From Archaeoglobi archaeon (lineage in GTDB: Archaea > Halobacteriota > Archaeoglobi > Archaeoglobales > Archaeoglobaceae), in assembly GCA_029259415.1 (NCBI GenBank), contig JAPDIW010000040.1:1-52235 (forward strand): a DNA stretch of 52,235 nucleotides, read 5' to 3'. Below are positions 44,526-52,235 of the stretch, piece after piece. Below the pieces are notes generated by a model. The model worked only from the letters and a program-made list of their open reading frames with translations, had not been told where the DNA came from and did not search any database. The position numbers and the translations under genes are program-made. How positions within the stretch are numbered: position 1 is the first letter of the stretch; the number at the start of each line of letters is the position of its first letter.

Positions 44526-44923
44526 TGCGGATAGACAGGAAGAACATGGTTTTAAGCGTTAAATCCGGGAGCGTTATCACGAAAAACTTGAAGTTCGACG
44601 GAACTGTTGTTGCCGGAATTGACTGCAGCTTTCTCGGCAGTATAGAGGCCAAAGAGGTGAATCTGGGAAGGGGTTGCGTGGTTGGCGGAGTTATCAGGGC
44701 TGAAGAGGTTACTGTTGGAGCCTACAGCAGTTTTAACGAGATTGAGGCCGAGGACGTCGTCGTTCTTGCGGGGTGCAGAGGCAACAGGATAACGGCGAAA
44801 AGTGATGTAAGGGTTGCAAAGAATTGCGAAATTGGTGAGATAAAAGCCGGAAACAGACTTTTGATTGAAGGGAACTCAAAAATTGGGAAAATGGAGGCCA
44901 GAAAGATAATTGCTTACGGTTAA
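44522..44923 (+). CDS. Bactofilin-like beta-helix protein
   Basis: 133 residues, starting in the stop codon of the PUA gene. Short repeated strands every six or so residues (VVAGIDCSFLGSIEAKEVNL, GCVVGGVIRAEEVTVGAYS, GNRITAKSDVRVAKNCEIGEI) give the right-handed beta-helix pattern of bactofilins and other polymer-forming cytoskeletal proteins (DUF583). No membrane segment. It ends with a four-base overlap with ppsA on the other strand. Function in archaea is not established. Confidence 0.65.
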   Translation: MMRIDRKNMVLSVKSGSVITKNLKFDGTVVAGIDCSFLGSIEAKEVNLGRGCVVGGVIRAEEVTVGAYSSFNEIEAEDVVVLAGCRGNRITAKSDVRVAKNCEIGEIKAGNRLLIEGNSKIGKMEARKIIAYG

Positions 44924-47178
44924 AGCTTTCTGAGCTTTTCAAGAATTATCTTCTTCTCTGCTCTGGCTACAACCTCTCTGATCTTCTGAACCGCATCGGG
45001 GTTGGCTGAAACGCTGTCGATTCCGAACTCAACAAGTTTCTCAACAACGTGCGGATAGCTTCCCGCCTGACCGCAGATTGAGCTCTTCACTCCGTGCTCC
45101 TTGCAGACCTTGATTGTTCTTTCAATGAGCTTCAGCACTGCAGGGTGAGTCTCGTCGTACAGGTAGGCAACGTTCTCGTTGTTTCTGTCAACAGCGAGGG
45201 TGTACTGGGTAAGGTCATTCGTTCCGAGGCTAACGAAGTCAATCCCCTCTTTTATTATGTCCTCAAGTATCAGAGCCGCTGCTGGCGTTTCCACCATCAC
45301 TCCGAACTCTATTTTGTCCAGCGGTAATCCCTCACTAATTGCTATCTCTTTCGCCTTTCTCACTTCTTCTGGAGATGTTATGAGGGGTAGCATAACTCCA
45401 ACATTGGTGTATCCCTCATCCACCAGCTTCTTTATTGCCCTCATCTCTGCCCTGAAGTGCTCCTCCTCTGCCAAGTCTCTCCTGATTCCTCTGAAACCCA
45501 GCATTGGGTTTGCCTCTATCGGCTCGTTCTCTCCACCCTCCATTGCTCTGAACTCATCTGTTGGAGCATCAATGGTTCTAATCCAGACGGGCCTTGGATA
45601 GAAGGCCTTTACAACCTTTTTCATTTCTTGGTAGAGCAAATCGACATACCTGTCAACCTCACCGTCCTTTATGAACTTTATCGGGTGCTTTTCAAGTCCG
45701 AGAACCATATGCTCGATTCTGAACAGTCCTACTCCATCGGCGTTGGTTTCTTTCGCGACTCTCTCAGCTACATCGGGGATTGAGATGTTTACCTTCACTT
45801 CCGTTGCGGTTATTATTGGTGCTGAAGCAACAACCGGTTTTGACTCTTCCTTTTTCTCAATCCTGCCCTCATATATAATCCCCTTCTCACCGTCAACAGT
45901 GACTATCATTCCATCTTTCAGAACCTTTGTTGCCTTCTTGGTTCCAACAACAGCCGGCACTCCAAGCTCTCTTGAAACGATGGCTGCATGGCAGGTCATT
46001 CCGCCCTCGTCGGTGACAATAGCTGCAGCCCTTTTCATTGCGGGAACCATGTCGGGTGTGGTCATCGTTGTAACCAGAATGTCTCCCTCTTCAACCTTTG
46101 AAATCTCCTTCTCACTGAAGATTACCTTTACTTTACCTGAAGCAATGCCGGGTGATGCTCCAAGCCCTTTCAAAAGGATTTTACCCTCAGCCCCCTCCGA
46201 AACCTCTTCCTCAACCTTTTTCTCCTTTTTTATGGTCGTAATTGGCCTTGACTGGACTATGTATATCTTTCCACCTTCTATAGCCCACTCAACATCCTGT
46301 GGTTTGCCGTAGTGCTCTTCTATTAGCTCGCCAAGGGTTACGAGCCTCTCTATTTCCTCATCACTCAGCACCCTCTCCTTGGCCTTCTCAGGTGGAAGTT
46401 CAACCTTAATGGTTTTTCCGTCTTTCTTAGTGAGCATGAACTCCTTCTCACCAATCTTTACTTCTTCGAGCTTCCTCTTTACTCTATCGTAAACGTAGGT
46501 GTCAGGAGTCACAAGACCACTGACAATCGCCTCTCCGAGGCCGAAAATGGCCTCGATAATGCACTTCTTCTCTCCCGTTACTGGATGGGATGTGAACATC
46601 ACTCCGCTCTTCTCGCTATTCACCATCTTCTGAACAACTACGGCGATGCTTACATCCTTATGCCTGAAACCCTTCTGAACTCTGTAGTAAATCGCTCTCG
46701 GCGTGAAAAGACTTCCCCAGCACTTCTTAACTTTCTCAACAACCTCATCCTCCCCAACAACGTTGAGATAAGTTTCCTGCTGTCCTGCGAAGCTCGCATC
46801 AGGCAAATCTTCGGCTGTGGCTGAGCTTCTTACTGCAACGTAAACTTCCTTTCCCTCTTCCTCGCACAGCTTTCTGTAAGCTTCCCTGATTTCCTTCTCA
46901 ATCTCTTCTGGCATTTTGGTTTTCTCAATAATTTCCCTGATCTGCTTTGAAACTGCATCGAGCTTATCAGTGTCCTCAACATCAAGGTCTCTGAGGAGTG
47001 AGTATATTTTCTCCCCAATCCCCGTTTTCTGGATAAATTCACGAAAAGTTCGAGCATCAACAACAAATCCATCAGGAACCGGAATTTCCGCTCTTAAAAG
47101 TTCGCCAAGATTTGCGCCTTTTCCACCCACAAGCGGGATATCATCTTTATCAACGTCTGCCAACCAGAGTACCGGCAT
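44920..47178 (-). CDS. ppsA: Phosphoenolpyruvate synthase
   Basis: Makes PEP from pyruvate, ATP and water in gluconeogenesis. 752 residues. N-terminal ATP-grasp domain (VGGKGANLGELLRA; SSATAEDLPDASFAGQQETYLNV), the swivelling phosphohistidine domain with the catalytic His in GGMTCHAAIVSRELGVPAVVG, and the C-terminal PEP-binding TIM barrel (GFRGIRRDL, GVMVETPAAAL, SLGTNDLTQY, SICGQAGSYP). Complete and slightly shorter than the bacterial enzymes. Convergent with the bactofilin-like gene. Confidence 0.95.
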   Translation of the reverse strand: MPVLWLADVDKDDIPLVGGKGANLGELLRAEIPVPDGFVVDARTFREFIQKTGIGEKIYSLLRDLDVEDTDKLDAVSKQIREIIEKTKMPEEIEKEIREAYRKLCEEEGKEVYVAVRSSATAEDLPDASFAGQQETYLNVVGEDEVVEKVKKCWGSLFTPRAIYYRVQKGFRHKDVSIAVVVQKMVNSEKSGVMFTSHPVTGEKKCIIEAIFGLGEAIVSGLVTPDTYVYDRVKRKLEEVKIGEKEFMLTKKDGKTIKVELPPEKAKERVLSDEEIERLVTLGELIEEHYGKPQDVEWAIEGGKIYIVQSRPITTIKKEKKVEEEVSEGAEGKILLKGLGASPGIASGKVKVIFSEKEISKVEEGDILVTTMTTPDMVPAMKRAAAIVTDEGGMTCHAAIVSRELGVPAVVGTKKATKVLKDGMIVTVDGEKGIIYEGRIEKKEESKPVVASAPIITATEVKVNISIPDVAERVAKETNADGVGLFRIEHMVLGLEKHPIKFIKDGEVDRYVDLLYQEMKKVVKAFYPRPVWIRTIDAPTDEFRAMEGGENEPIEANPMLGFRGIRRDLAEEEHFRAEMRAIKKLVDEGYTNVGVMLPLITSPEEVRKAKEIAISEGLPLDKIEFGVMVETPAAALILEDIIKEGIDFVSLGTNDLTQYTLAVDRNNENVAYLYDETHPAVLKLIERTIKVCKEHGVKSSICGQAGSYPHVVEKLVEFGIDSVSANPDAVQKIREVVARAEKKIILEKLRKL

Positions 47179-47271
47179 TTACTCACCTCGTTCTGAGTTG
47201 GGAAAAGTCTTAAAAAATTTTAGGTAATGTGGGGCGTAAATAATATATTAAGCACCAGATCACGACTTCTG

Positions 47272-47628
47272 ATGGTGAGCAAGGCTGTATTTTACGCTGC
47301 TGCAATCATTTCAGGCGTTATTCTCGCTGCAGCAGGAAACACCCTGTATTATGGTAGCAGTCATGATATAAACCTCCAGAACGCTAAAATTTACTTCTTC
47401 TACTCCGATTCCTGCCCTCACTGCCGCGAAGTAAAGCCTTACGTTAAGGAATTTGCTGAAAAGCACAATTTGACATGGTGCAATGTAGCGAAGATGGATT
47501 CGAACTGCTCCAAGGTAGCGGAAGAGTTGGGGATAAGATATGTGCCGACGTTGGTTGTAATAGATAAGGAAACTCACGTCTTTGTAGGTTCTGATGAGGT
47601 TATGAAGGTTATTGAGGGATTGAAATGA
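47272..47628 (+). CDS. Membrane-anchored thioredoxin-like protein
   Basis: 118 residues from ATG 47272; the TATA stretch TAAATAATATATT (about 47235-47247) predicts a leaderless start here. A membrane anchor or signal at residues about 2-24 is followed by a thioredoxin fold with the active site CPHC (Cys48, Cys51), a second pair of cysteines (WCNVAKMDSNC) and the cis-proline YVPT. The redox domain should lie outside the cell. Translationally coupled (ATGA) to the VKOR gene, so it is probably the partner that introduces or receives disulfides. Confidence 0.85.
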   Translation: MVSKAVFYAAAIISGVILAAAGNTLYYGSSHDINLQNAKIYFFYSDSCPHCREVKPYVKEFAEKHNLTWCNVAKMDSNCSKVAEELGIRYVPTLVVIDKETHVFVGSDEVMKVIEGLK

Positions 47629-47975
47629 AGAGGGTTGCAATTTTGCTATCTCTGGCAGGAATTGTGGATTCAGCGTATCTGCTGCTTGGTGATATTGTTT
47701 CATGTCCAACAGGGACGTGTGGTTCAATATCTGTTTTCTTTCTACCCCCATTCCTTCCAGCTCTTCTCGGCTTATGCTGGTTCATTCTTTCCGTTTTTAT
47801 TTTCATCAAAAACGTTAACAGAACGCTGCTTAACATCTGGAGGTTTTCAGGTGTTTTTGGTGTATCATTCTTGGGTACATACGCCATTCTGCACAGCTAC
47901 TTCTGTCCGTACTGCTTTACAGCGTATGGAATCGGAGTTTTGCTTGTGGCAATCTCTGAAAAGCTTTACGGCTAA
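47625..47975 (+). CDS. Vitamin K epoxide reductase family protein (VKOR)
   Basis: 116 residues with four hydrophobic helices. The loop cysteines (Cys27 and Cys32 in SCPTGTCG) and the CxxC active site Cys94-Pro-Tyr-Cys97 in HSYFCPYC are present. VKOR homologues oxidise a thioredoxin-like partner and pass electrons to a quinone; here menaquinone is the probable acceptor. This is at the small end of the family. Together with the thioredoxin it forms a DsbB/DsbA-like pathway for secreted proteins. Confidence 0.88.
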   Translation: MKRVAILLSLAGIVDSAYLLLGDIVSCPTGTCGSISVFFLPPFLPALLGLCWFILSVFIFIKNVNRTLLNIWRFSGVFGVSFLGTYAILHSYFCPYCFTAYGIGVLLVAISEKLYG

Positions 47976-48643
47976 AATTCTCCTTTTCTCACCAAATCAA
48001 CTGGTATTCTGCCTTTATGAATGGCTGTTGCAATCAAAGCTCCGCTGCAACCCATTTCCTTGAGCCTTTCAAGGTCTTCAATGCCGGAAATCCCACCTCC
48101 AAGCAAAACGGGATGTTCGGAAATTTCAAGAGCGCGTTCAAGGATTGAAAAGTCCGTCTTCATGGTGCCAACAGCGTGTATCGGCAGAACGATTATCCCC
48201 TCTAAGCTGAGGGAATTCAGAAACTCAACAGCTTCCTTCCAGCTTCTGAATTTCCCCGAGGCGTCCAAAAATTTTTCTTTGAGATCGATGCTCACGTAGC
48301 ATTTTCTGTCAAGCTGCGTAATGTCGAAAGTCTCAGTTCCAACCACAGGGGTGAAGGGGAGATTTTCGAGCTCTTCAGGTTTTCTGAATCCGCAGTCTGC
48401 TATGAGCTCCTCAACTCTTGTTGAGAGCTTGAGAAGGACATCCGAGTTATTCCCCTTCCCCATTATCCTGTCGAGGTCTGCAGTATACAGAAATCTGGGC
48501 TTAATTTCTTCAACTACTTCAACAGCATCATCGGAATTTACAACGCCGCTGACGGATGATATAGGAGGATACTTCTCCCTTTCACCGCTCTTACCAGCAA
48601 CAACTTTCCCATCCTTGATGTCCACGACAAAGAACACTTTCAT
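47972..48643 (-). CDS. HisA/HisF-like (beta-alpha)8 protein
   Basis: 223 residues. It resembles phosphoribosylformimino-AICAR isomerase (VDIKDGKVVAGKSGEREKY at the N-terminus; LYTADLDRIMGKGNN; ELIADCGFRKPEEL; and the C-terminal phosphate site PVLLGGGISGIEDLERLKEMG). The usual HisA catalytic Asp context (VDLDGA) reads TADLDRIMG. Methanogens and Archaeoglobus have such a HisA-like paralogue beside C1-carrier genes; mtd is its divergent neighbour. A role in histidine biosynthesis is possible, but a role in making methanopterin or methanofuran is an open alternative. Confidence 0.7.
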   Translation of the reverse strand: MKVFFVVDIKDGKVVAGKSGEREKYPPISSVSGVVNSDDAVEVVEEIKPRFLYTADLDRIMGKGNNSDVLLKLSTRVEELIADCGFRKPEELENLPFTPVVGTETFDITQLDRKCYVSIDLKEKFLDASGKFRSWKEAVEFLNSLSLEGIIVLPIHAVGTMKTDFSILERALEISEHPVLLGGGISGIEDLERLKEMGCSGALIATAIHKGRIPVDLVRKGEF

Positions 48644-48714
48644 GGTTCAAAGTTGCTATGAGATTAAAAAGGAAATGTTAAATAAACCGAAGCATACGGG
48701 CATCGGGTGATAAA

Positions 48715-49536
48715 ATGGTTGTGAAAGTTGGAGTTTTGAAGATGGGTGCTATTGGCACTGCTCTGCTTGTTGAATATCTGCTCGACGAGAGGGCTGACAG
48801 AGAGGATATCGAGGTTAGAGTTGTAACAAGTGGCGCTAAGATGCAGCCTGAAGAGGCTGTTGTAGCGGAGAAGCTCAAGGAGTTCGATCCAGATGTTATT
48901 ATTGTTGTATCTCCAAACGCTGCACTTCCAGGACCAAAGGCCGCAAGAGAAGCTTTTGAAGGCAAACCCGTGATAGTGATCAGTGACGCTCCGGCGAAGA
49001 AGGCAAAGGACGAGTTGAAGGAGAAGGGATTCGGCTACATCCTCATCAACGCAGATTCGATGATTGGTGCAAGGAGAGAGTTCCTCGACCCAACCGAGAT
49101 GGCACTCTTCAATTCAGATGTTGTGAAGGTTCTCGCAGCCACCGGAGCATTCAGACTTGTTCAGGAGGCTATTGATAAGGTTATTGAGGACATCAAGGCT
49201 GGCAAGCAGCCAGAACTCCCGCAGGTAGTGGTTACGGCAGAAAGAGCTGTTGCAGCTGGCAACTTCAGCAACCCGTACGCAAAGGCAAAGGCCATGGCAG
49301 CGTTCTACATCGCCGAGAAGGTTGCCGACATAGATGTTAAAGGATGCTTCATTGAGAAAGATCCGGAGAAGTACATCCCGCTCGTTGCCTCAGCCCACGA
49401 GATGATGAGGGTGGCAGCAATCCTTGCCGACCAGGCGAGGGAGATTGAGAAGGGCAACGATACGGTTTACAGAACCCCGCACTCTAAGGACGGAGCAATC
49501 CTGAGCAAGACCCAGCTTATGGCAAAGCCTGAATGA
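48715..49536 (+). CDS. mtd: F420-dependent methylenetetrahydromethanopterin dehydrogenase
   Basis: Reversibly oxidises methylene-H4MPT with coenzyme F420, a step of the reductive acetyl-CoA / C1 pathway of Archaeoglobus and methanogens. 273 residues, the normal length. Recognised by VKVGVLKMGAIGTALLVEYLLDERADR at the start, VVTSGAKMQPE, SPNAALPGPKAAREAF, VISDAPAKKAKDEL and AHEMMRVAAILADQAREIEKGNDTVYRTPHS. SD GGGTGAT precedes the ATG. The stop overlaps the K+ channel start (ATGA). Confidence 0.96.
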   Translation: MVVKVGVLKMGAIGTALLVEYLLDERADREDIEVRVVTSGAKMQPEEAVVAEKLKEFDPDVIIVVSPNAALPGPKAAREAFEGKPVIVISDAPAKKAKDELKEKGFGYILINADSMIGARREFLDPTEMALFNSDVVKVLAATGAFRLVQEAIDKVIEDIKAGKQPELPQVVVTAERAVAAGNFSNPYAKAKAMAAFYIAEKVADIDVKGCFIEKDPEKYIPLVASAHEMMRVAAILADQAREIEKGNDTVYRTPHSKDGAILSKTQLMAKPE

Positions 49537-50492
49537 AGTCAAGGATTTTAATCTCTATTTTAATTTTTATTTTCCTGCTCCTATTCTACTCAGCGCTTTT
49601 CGTTGCCCTCATGCAAAATTTTGAAGGGAAGTGCTACTCAATTGTCGATGGGTTTTACTGGGTCATCTCCACAATAACAACCGTTGGCTATGGAGACATC
49701 TATTTCACTACGACTATAGGGAGGATATTCTCAGTATTGGTGATGGTGAGTGGTGTACTCTACTTTTTCGGCTTCTTCTTGCCATACGCCATACTGCCAT
49801 GGGCCGAAGAGAAGCTGAAACTTGTCCTGCCCACATCGGTTAAACTGAGTAATCACATAATAATTTGCGGTTACAACCTCTTCATGGTTGAATTCTGCAA
49901 AATACTAAGCGAGTTTGGTGTTAACTACGTCGTGCTTGAAAAAGATCCAGAGAGGGTCAGGAAGGCTATGGTTGAGAAAATTGTGTGCGTTCATACTGAC
50001 GGTTCTGAGCGGTCTTTCTTGGATAATGGTGTAACGAGAGCAAACGCAATGATAATAGCATGGGAAAGACTGGAGGATATTCTCGACACGCTGCTCACAC
50101 TAAGGGAGTACGACCTTCCGAAATACGTGGTTTATGGGGACTACAAGTACACGAAGTACCTTCTTTACGCTGGAGCAAAGAAGGTATTTTTGCCGAAAAG
50201 CTTGATTGCTTCGAGCATGGCAAGGATGATACTTCAGGAGGTAGAAATCGGAAAGAAAAGGGTGATTTTTGACGGTTTGCAGGCTATTGAGATTGTATTG
50301 CCGTCAAAGGTTTCGGTCTCTGAACTTGAGGATAAGGGTTTGAAGGTCATCGCAGCATGCCGCCTAGGAAAATTGGAATTCAATCCTCCCAAGGACAGAA
50401 CACTTGAGAAGGGGTGTGTTGCACTTTTAGCTGGGACTGATGAGGCTATAAGGGGAATTGTCCATGAAGGTACTCATTTTAGGCTACGGTGA
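49533..50492 (+). CDS. Potassium channel with RCK domain
   Basis: 319 residues: transmembrane helix 1 (about 5-27), pore helix and selectivity filter TVGYGD (50-55), helix 2 (about 65-87), then an RCK/TrkA-N domain (NHIIICGYNLFMVEFCKIL with a CGYN in place of the usual GxGxxG, and a later Asp in HTDGSE) and a TrkA-C-like end. Two-helix MthK-type channel. It ends inside the start of a second RCK gene (29-base overlap). Confidence 0.9.
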   Translation: MKSRILISILIFIFLLLFYSALFVALMQNFEGKCYSIVDGFYWVISTITTVGYGDIYFTTTIGRIFSVLVMVSGVLYFFGFFLPYAILPWAEEKLKLVLPTSVKLSNHIIICGYNLFMVEFCKILSEFGVNYVVLEKDPERVRKAMVEKIVCVHTDGSERSFLDNGVTRANAMIIAWERLEDILDTLLTLREYDLPKYVVYGDYKYTKYLLYAGAKKVFLPKSLIASSMARMILQEVEIGKKRVIFDGLQAIEIVLPSKVSVSELEDKGLKVIAACRLGKLEFNPPKDRTLEKGCVALLAGTDEAIRGIVHEGTHFRLR

Positions 50493-51108
50493 TGTGGGAA
50501 GAACCGCAGCAAGAATTCTGACATCGAGAGGCGTGGATACTGTAGTTGTTGACAAGGAAGCACACAAGCCTGAGGGAAGCGTGGAATTCACAATGGCTGA
50601 TGTCACCTCTGAGTCTTTCTGGGAAAATATCGATCTCTCCGATTTTGATGCTGCAATTGTCGCACTTCCTGAAGACACACATGCAATTTTCTGCATTCTA
50701 ACCCTTCGGAAGCTGAAAGAAGACTTGAAGATATACGTCAGATGTAACGAGACGGAAAATGCTGAAAAGATGTACATTGCAGGAGCGAATTACGTTGTTG
50801 TTCTGCCAATGGTCACTGCTGAGATGATTCTCTCAGAGGTGTTTGGAGAGTCCATAAGGAGGAAAATGGGGTTCGAGAACATTGAGATTGCCGTTTATGA
50901 GGTAAAGAAAGGTTCAAAGATGATCGGAAAGGCTTTGAAGGAGCTTGAAAGCAGAGAAGTAATGGTGATTGCCGCAGAATGCAATGGTGAGATTATTACC
51001 GACTTAGATTATAGGATTAAAGAAGGCTGCAGAATCGCTGTTGCTGGAAAAATCGACAAACTCCTGGAACTTGAGGCTGAGCTAAGTATCCAAAACAAAA
51101 AGGATTAA
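50464..51108 (+). CDS. Stand-alone RCK (TrkA-like) regulatory subunit
   Basis: 214 residues from ATG 50464. Rossmann fold with GYGDVGRTAARIL and VVDKEA (acidic end of strand 2 binding NAD or ATP), then a TrkA-C domain (AVYEVKKGSKMIGKALKELESR ... YRIKEGCRIAVAG). No membrane segment. It overlaps the channel gene and should be made with it, so the two can form a mixed gating ring. Confidence 0.85.
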   Translation: MKVLILGYGDVGRTAARILTSRGVDTVVVDKEAHKPEGSVEFTMADVTSESFWENIDLSDFDAAIVALPEDTHAIFCILTLRKLKEDLKIYVRCNETENAEKMYIAGANYVVVLPMVTAEMILSEVFGESIRRKMGFENIEIAVYEVKKGSKMIGKALKELESREVMVIAAECNGEIITDLDYRIKEGCRIAVAGKIDKLLELEAELSIQNKKD

Positions 51109-51131
51109 AATGATGAAATCGCAAGTTGGTT

Positions 51132-51923
51132 ATGAAGGTTTACGTTCTCGTGGACAACAAGGTGGTTGACTTAAGACCACAGGGAATGAAAGCAGAGTGG
51201 GGTTTTTCAGCGTACATCGATTCTGAAGAGCCAGTTTTGATGGATTCAGGGCAGTCGGATATCGCCTTCAGGAACATGTTGATCAGGGAGCTTGAGTTAC
51301 CGCAAAAGATGGTGCTGAGTCACGGCCATTACGACCACACCGGAGGTCTGATGAGCATGCTGAGACCAAAGATGAAGCTCTACGCACATCCACACGCTTT
51401 TATGCCGAGATTTTACAAGGGTGTGTACATTGGCATACCTTTTGTAAGGGAGAGAATCGAGTCGGTGGCTGATGTGGTGGAAGTTAGCGAACCCACAGAG
51501 GTTGCGAAGAACGTCTGGATGCTGGGTGAAGTTCCGAGAAAGTACGAGGAGGCGGTACTTGAGGACTCCTATATTGTCGTGGACGGTAAAAAGCAGGAGG
51601 ACAGGATTCTAGATGACACCTCTTTGGCAGTGAAGACGGACAAGGGTGTGTTGTTGGTTCTAGGATGCTGCCATGCCGGGTTGAGGAATACCATCGAGTG
51701 GGCTGAGGAGGTTGTTGGCGATGAGGTGAAGTTTGTGGTTGGAGGCACTCATTTGATAGCCTTCAGGCCAAGCGAGCTTCCTGAGATAATCAAATGGCTT
51801 GATGCCAAGGTGGAGAAGATCGCTCCCTGTCACTGCACTGGGCTCGCTTACGAGTTCGTGCTCAAGGAGAAGCTGGGAGAGAAGTATGTTATGGTGGGGA
51901 GTGGGAGCGTGTTTGAAGTTTAA
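51132..51923 (+). CDS. Metallo-beta-lactamase-fold hydrolase (COG1237 type)
   Basis: 263 residues from ATG 51132; a TTAAAATG element (51104-51111) about 25 bases earlier fits a leaderless mRNA. Metal-binding motif SHGHYDHTGG, later GCCHAG (His) and a conserved Asp in LDDTSLA, and GGTHL near the end. This is the branch annotated as a dihydropterin-ribofuranosylaminobenzene phosphate synthase, that is, close to methanopterin synthesis; the annotation of the family is not well proven, so the substrate is uncertain. It follows the RCK gene by 23 bases. Confidence 0.8.
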   Translation: MKVYVLVDNKVVDLRPQGMKAEWGFSAYIDSEEPVLMDSGQSDIAFRNMLIRELELPQKMVLSHGHYDHTGGLMSMLRPKMKLYAHPHAFMPRFYKGVYIGIPFVRERIESVADVVEVSEPTEVAKNVWMLGEVPRKYEEAVLEDSYIVVDGKKQEDRILDDTSLAVKTDKGVLLVLGCCHAGLRNTIEWAEEVVGDEVKFVVGGTHLIAFRPSELPEIIKWLDAKVEKIAPCHCTGLAYEFVLKEKLGEKYVMVGSGSVFEV

Positions 51924-51942
51924 GGGTTTTTTATTTTTTTAA
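51924..51942 (+). terminator. T-rich terminator
   Basis: Two runs of six and seven T bases right after the hydrolase stop, the archaeal termination pattern. Confidence 0.4.
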
Positions 51943-51994
51943 CTGACGGTGTGAACGAAAAGCATTTATTATATAATCATACCAAAACATGCTT

Positions 51995-52117
51995 ATGAAC
52001 TGCAAATTAGAATTGGATGAACGTCAGATACCTGTACTTGGTTTACTACACAACCTTATGACAGAATCCCTGAACGAGTTGGGATTCAGCATTGCGGAGG
52101 ATTTAACCATTCTCTGA
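51995..52117 (+). CDS. Small ORF of 40 residues, uncertain
   Basis: ATG 51995 lies about 25 bases after a good TATA box (TTTATTATATAATC, 51964-51977). The peptide (MNCKLELDERQIPVLGLLHN, then MTESLNELGFSIAEDLTIL) may be part of a small regulatory protein. After the stop a second frame stays open from about 52020 to the window end (for example FTIIRTIKSISEDIIGKDRT), which could mean a frameshifted gene or a separate gene cut off by the window. I assign no function; the rest of 51943-52235 shows nothing else. Confidence 0.3.
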   Translation: MNCKLELDERQIPVLGLLHNLMTESLNELGFSIAEDLTIL

Positions 52118-52235
52118 TAAGAACTTTTACTATAATCAGGACGATTAAAAGCATATCAGAAGACATAATCGGGAAAGATAGAACGGCAATAATCAAAAAC
52201 ATTCAAAGATTAACAGAAATCGAAGATCTCCTTTT

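Noticed and set aside
1-52235. CRISPR array, rRNA or toxin-antitoxin operon
   Set aside because: No regularly spaced direct repeats and no rRNA sequence were seen; the AbrB- and RHH-like proteins have no recognisable toxin partner.

Overview
The window looks like the chromosome of a hyperthermophilic euryarchaeon of the Archaeoglobus type. It encodes F420-dependent methylenetetrahydromethanopterin dehydrogenase (mtd), a heterodisulfide-reductase-D-like Fe-S protein, the A subunit of archaeal topoisomerase VI, a DUF128-type NrpR-like regulator, PGF-CTERM surface proteins and a type I glutamine synthetase. Many genes have a TATA box placed about 25 bases before the ATG, so leaderless mRNAs are probably common; genes inside operons overlap in ATGA or similar fashion and carry Shine-Dalgarno (SD) sites. 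I judge the genus from gene content only; no database search was possible.

Layout. 1-3112: start of a transposase running off the left edge, an HdrD-like reductase and an acyl-CoA synthetase. 3222-8710: an oligopeptide-type ABC transporter (dppF, D, C, B on the minus strand) with a divergent lipoprotein that appears to be a circular permutation of the normal substrate-binding protein. 8770-9864: an insertion sequence. 10118-17177: tRNA-Ala(GGC), then about 7 kb of integrated mobile element with its own regulators, an AAA+ ATPase with a GINS-like tail, a primase of the archaeo-eukaryotic type, a string of very small genes and a broken SSV-type integrase that ends in a fragment of tRNA-Leu(CAG). 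The two ends match different tRNAs, so this is probably a composite or rearranged element. 17238-21652: leuA-family synthase, a small protein plus a TPR protein, and glnA.

21842-27015: cell-surface island: an S-layer-like protein with a Thr-rich stalk and PGF-CTERM, preceded by a strong 5' hairpin and two promoters, and two paralogous coiled-coil membrane proteins. 27023-29938: rpiA, surE, a helical hypothetical, and top6A on the other strand. 29969-34579: a six-gene operon for propionyl-CoA to succinyl-CoA (mutase small subunit, epimerase, carboxyltransferase, a 41-residue epsilon-like protein, biotin carrier, mutase large subunit). No biotin carboxylase is present. 34680-38066: valS and a fumarylacetoacetase-family gene. 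38125-40112: THUMP-SPOUT protein and NrpR-like regulator.

40523-44923: a secreted Lon-type protease with PGF-CTERM, a DUF92 membrane protein, a degenerate cis-prenyltransferase that resembles the non-catalytic Nus1/NgBR subunit, a PUA-domain protein and a bactofilin-like protein. 44920-51923: PEP synthase, a thioredoxin-VKOR disulfide pair, a HisA-like protein, mtd, a K+ channel overlapping a second RCK protein, and a metallo-beta-lactamase-fold hydrolase. The last 300 bases hold only a weak small ORF.

The strongest candidates for something new are the circularly permuted binding protein, the ATPase with a GINS-like tail in the mobile element, the mismatched tRNA ends of that element, the epsilon-like microprotein of the carboxylase, and the Nus1-like prenyltransferase partner next to a DUF92 kinase-family protein.
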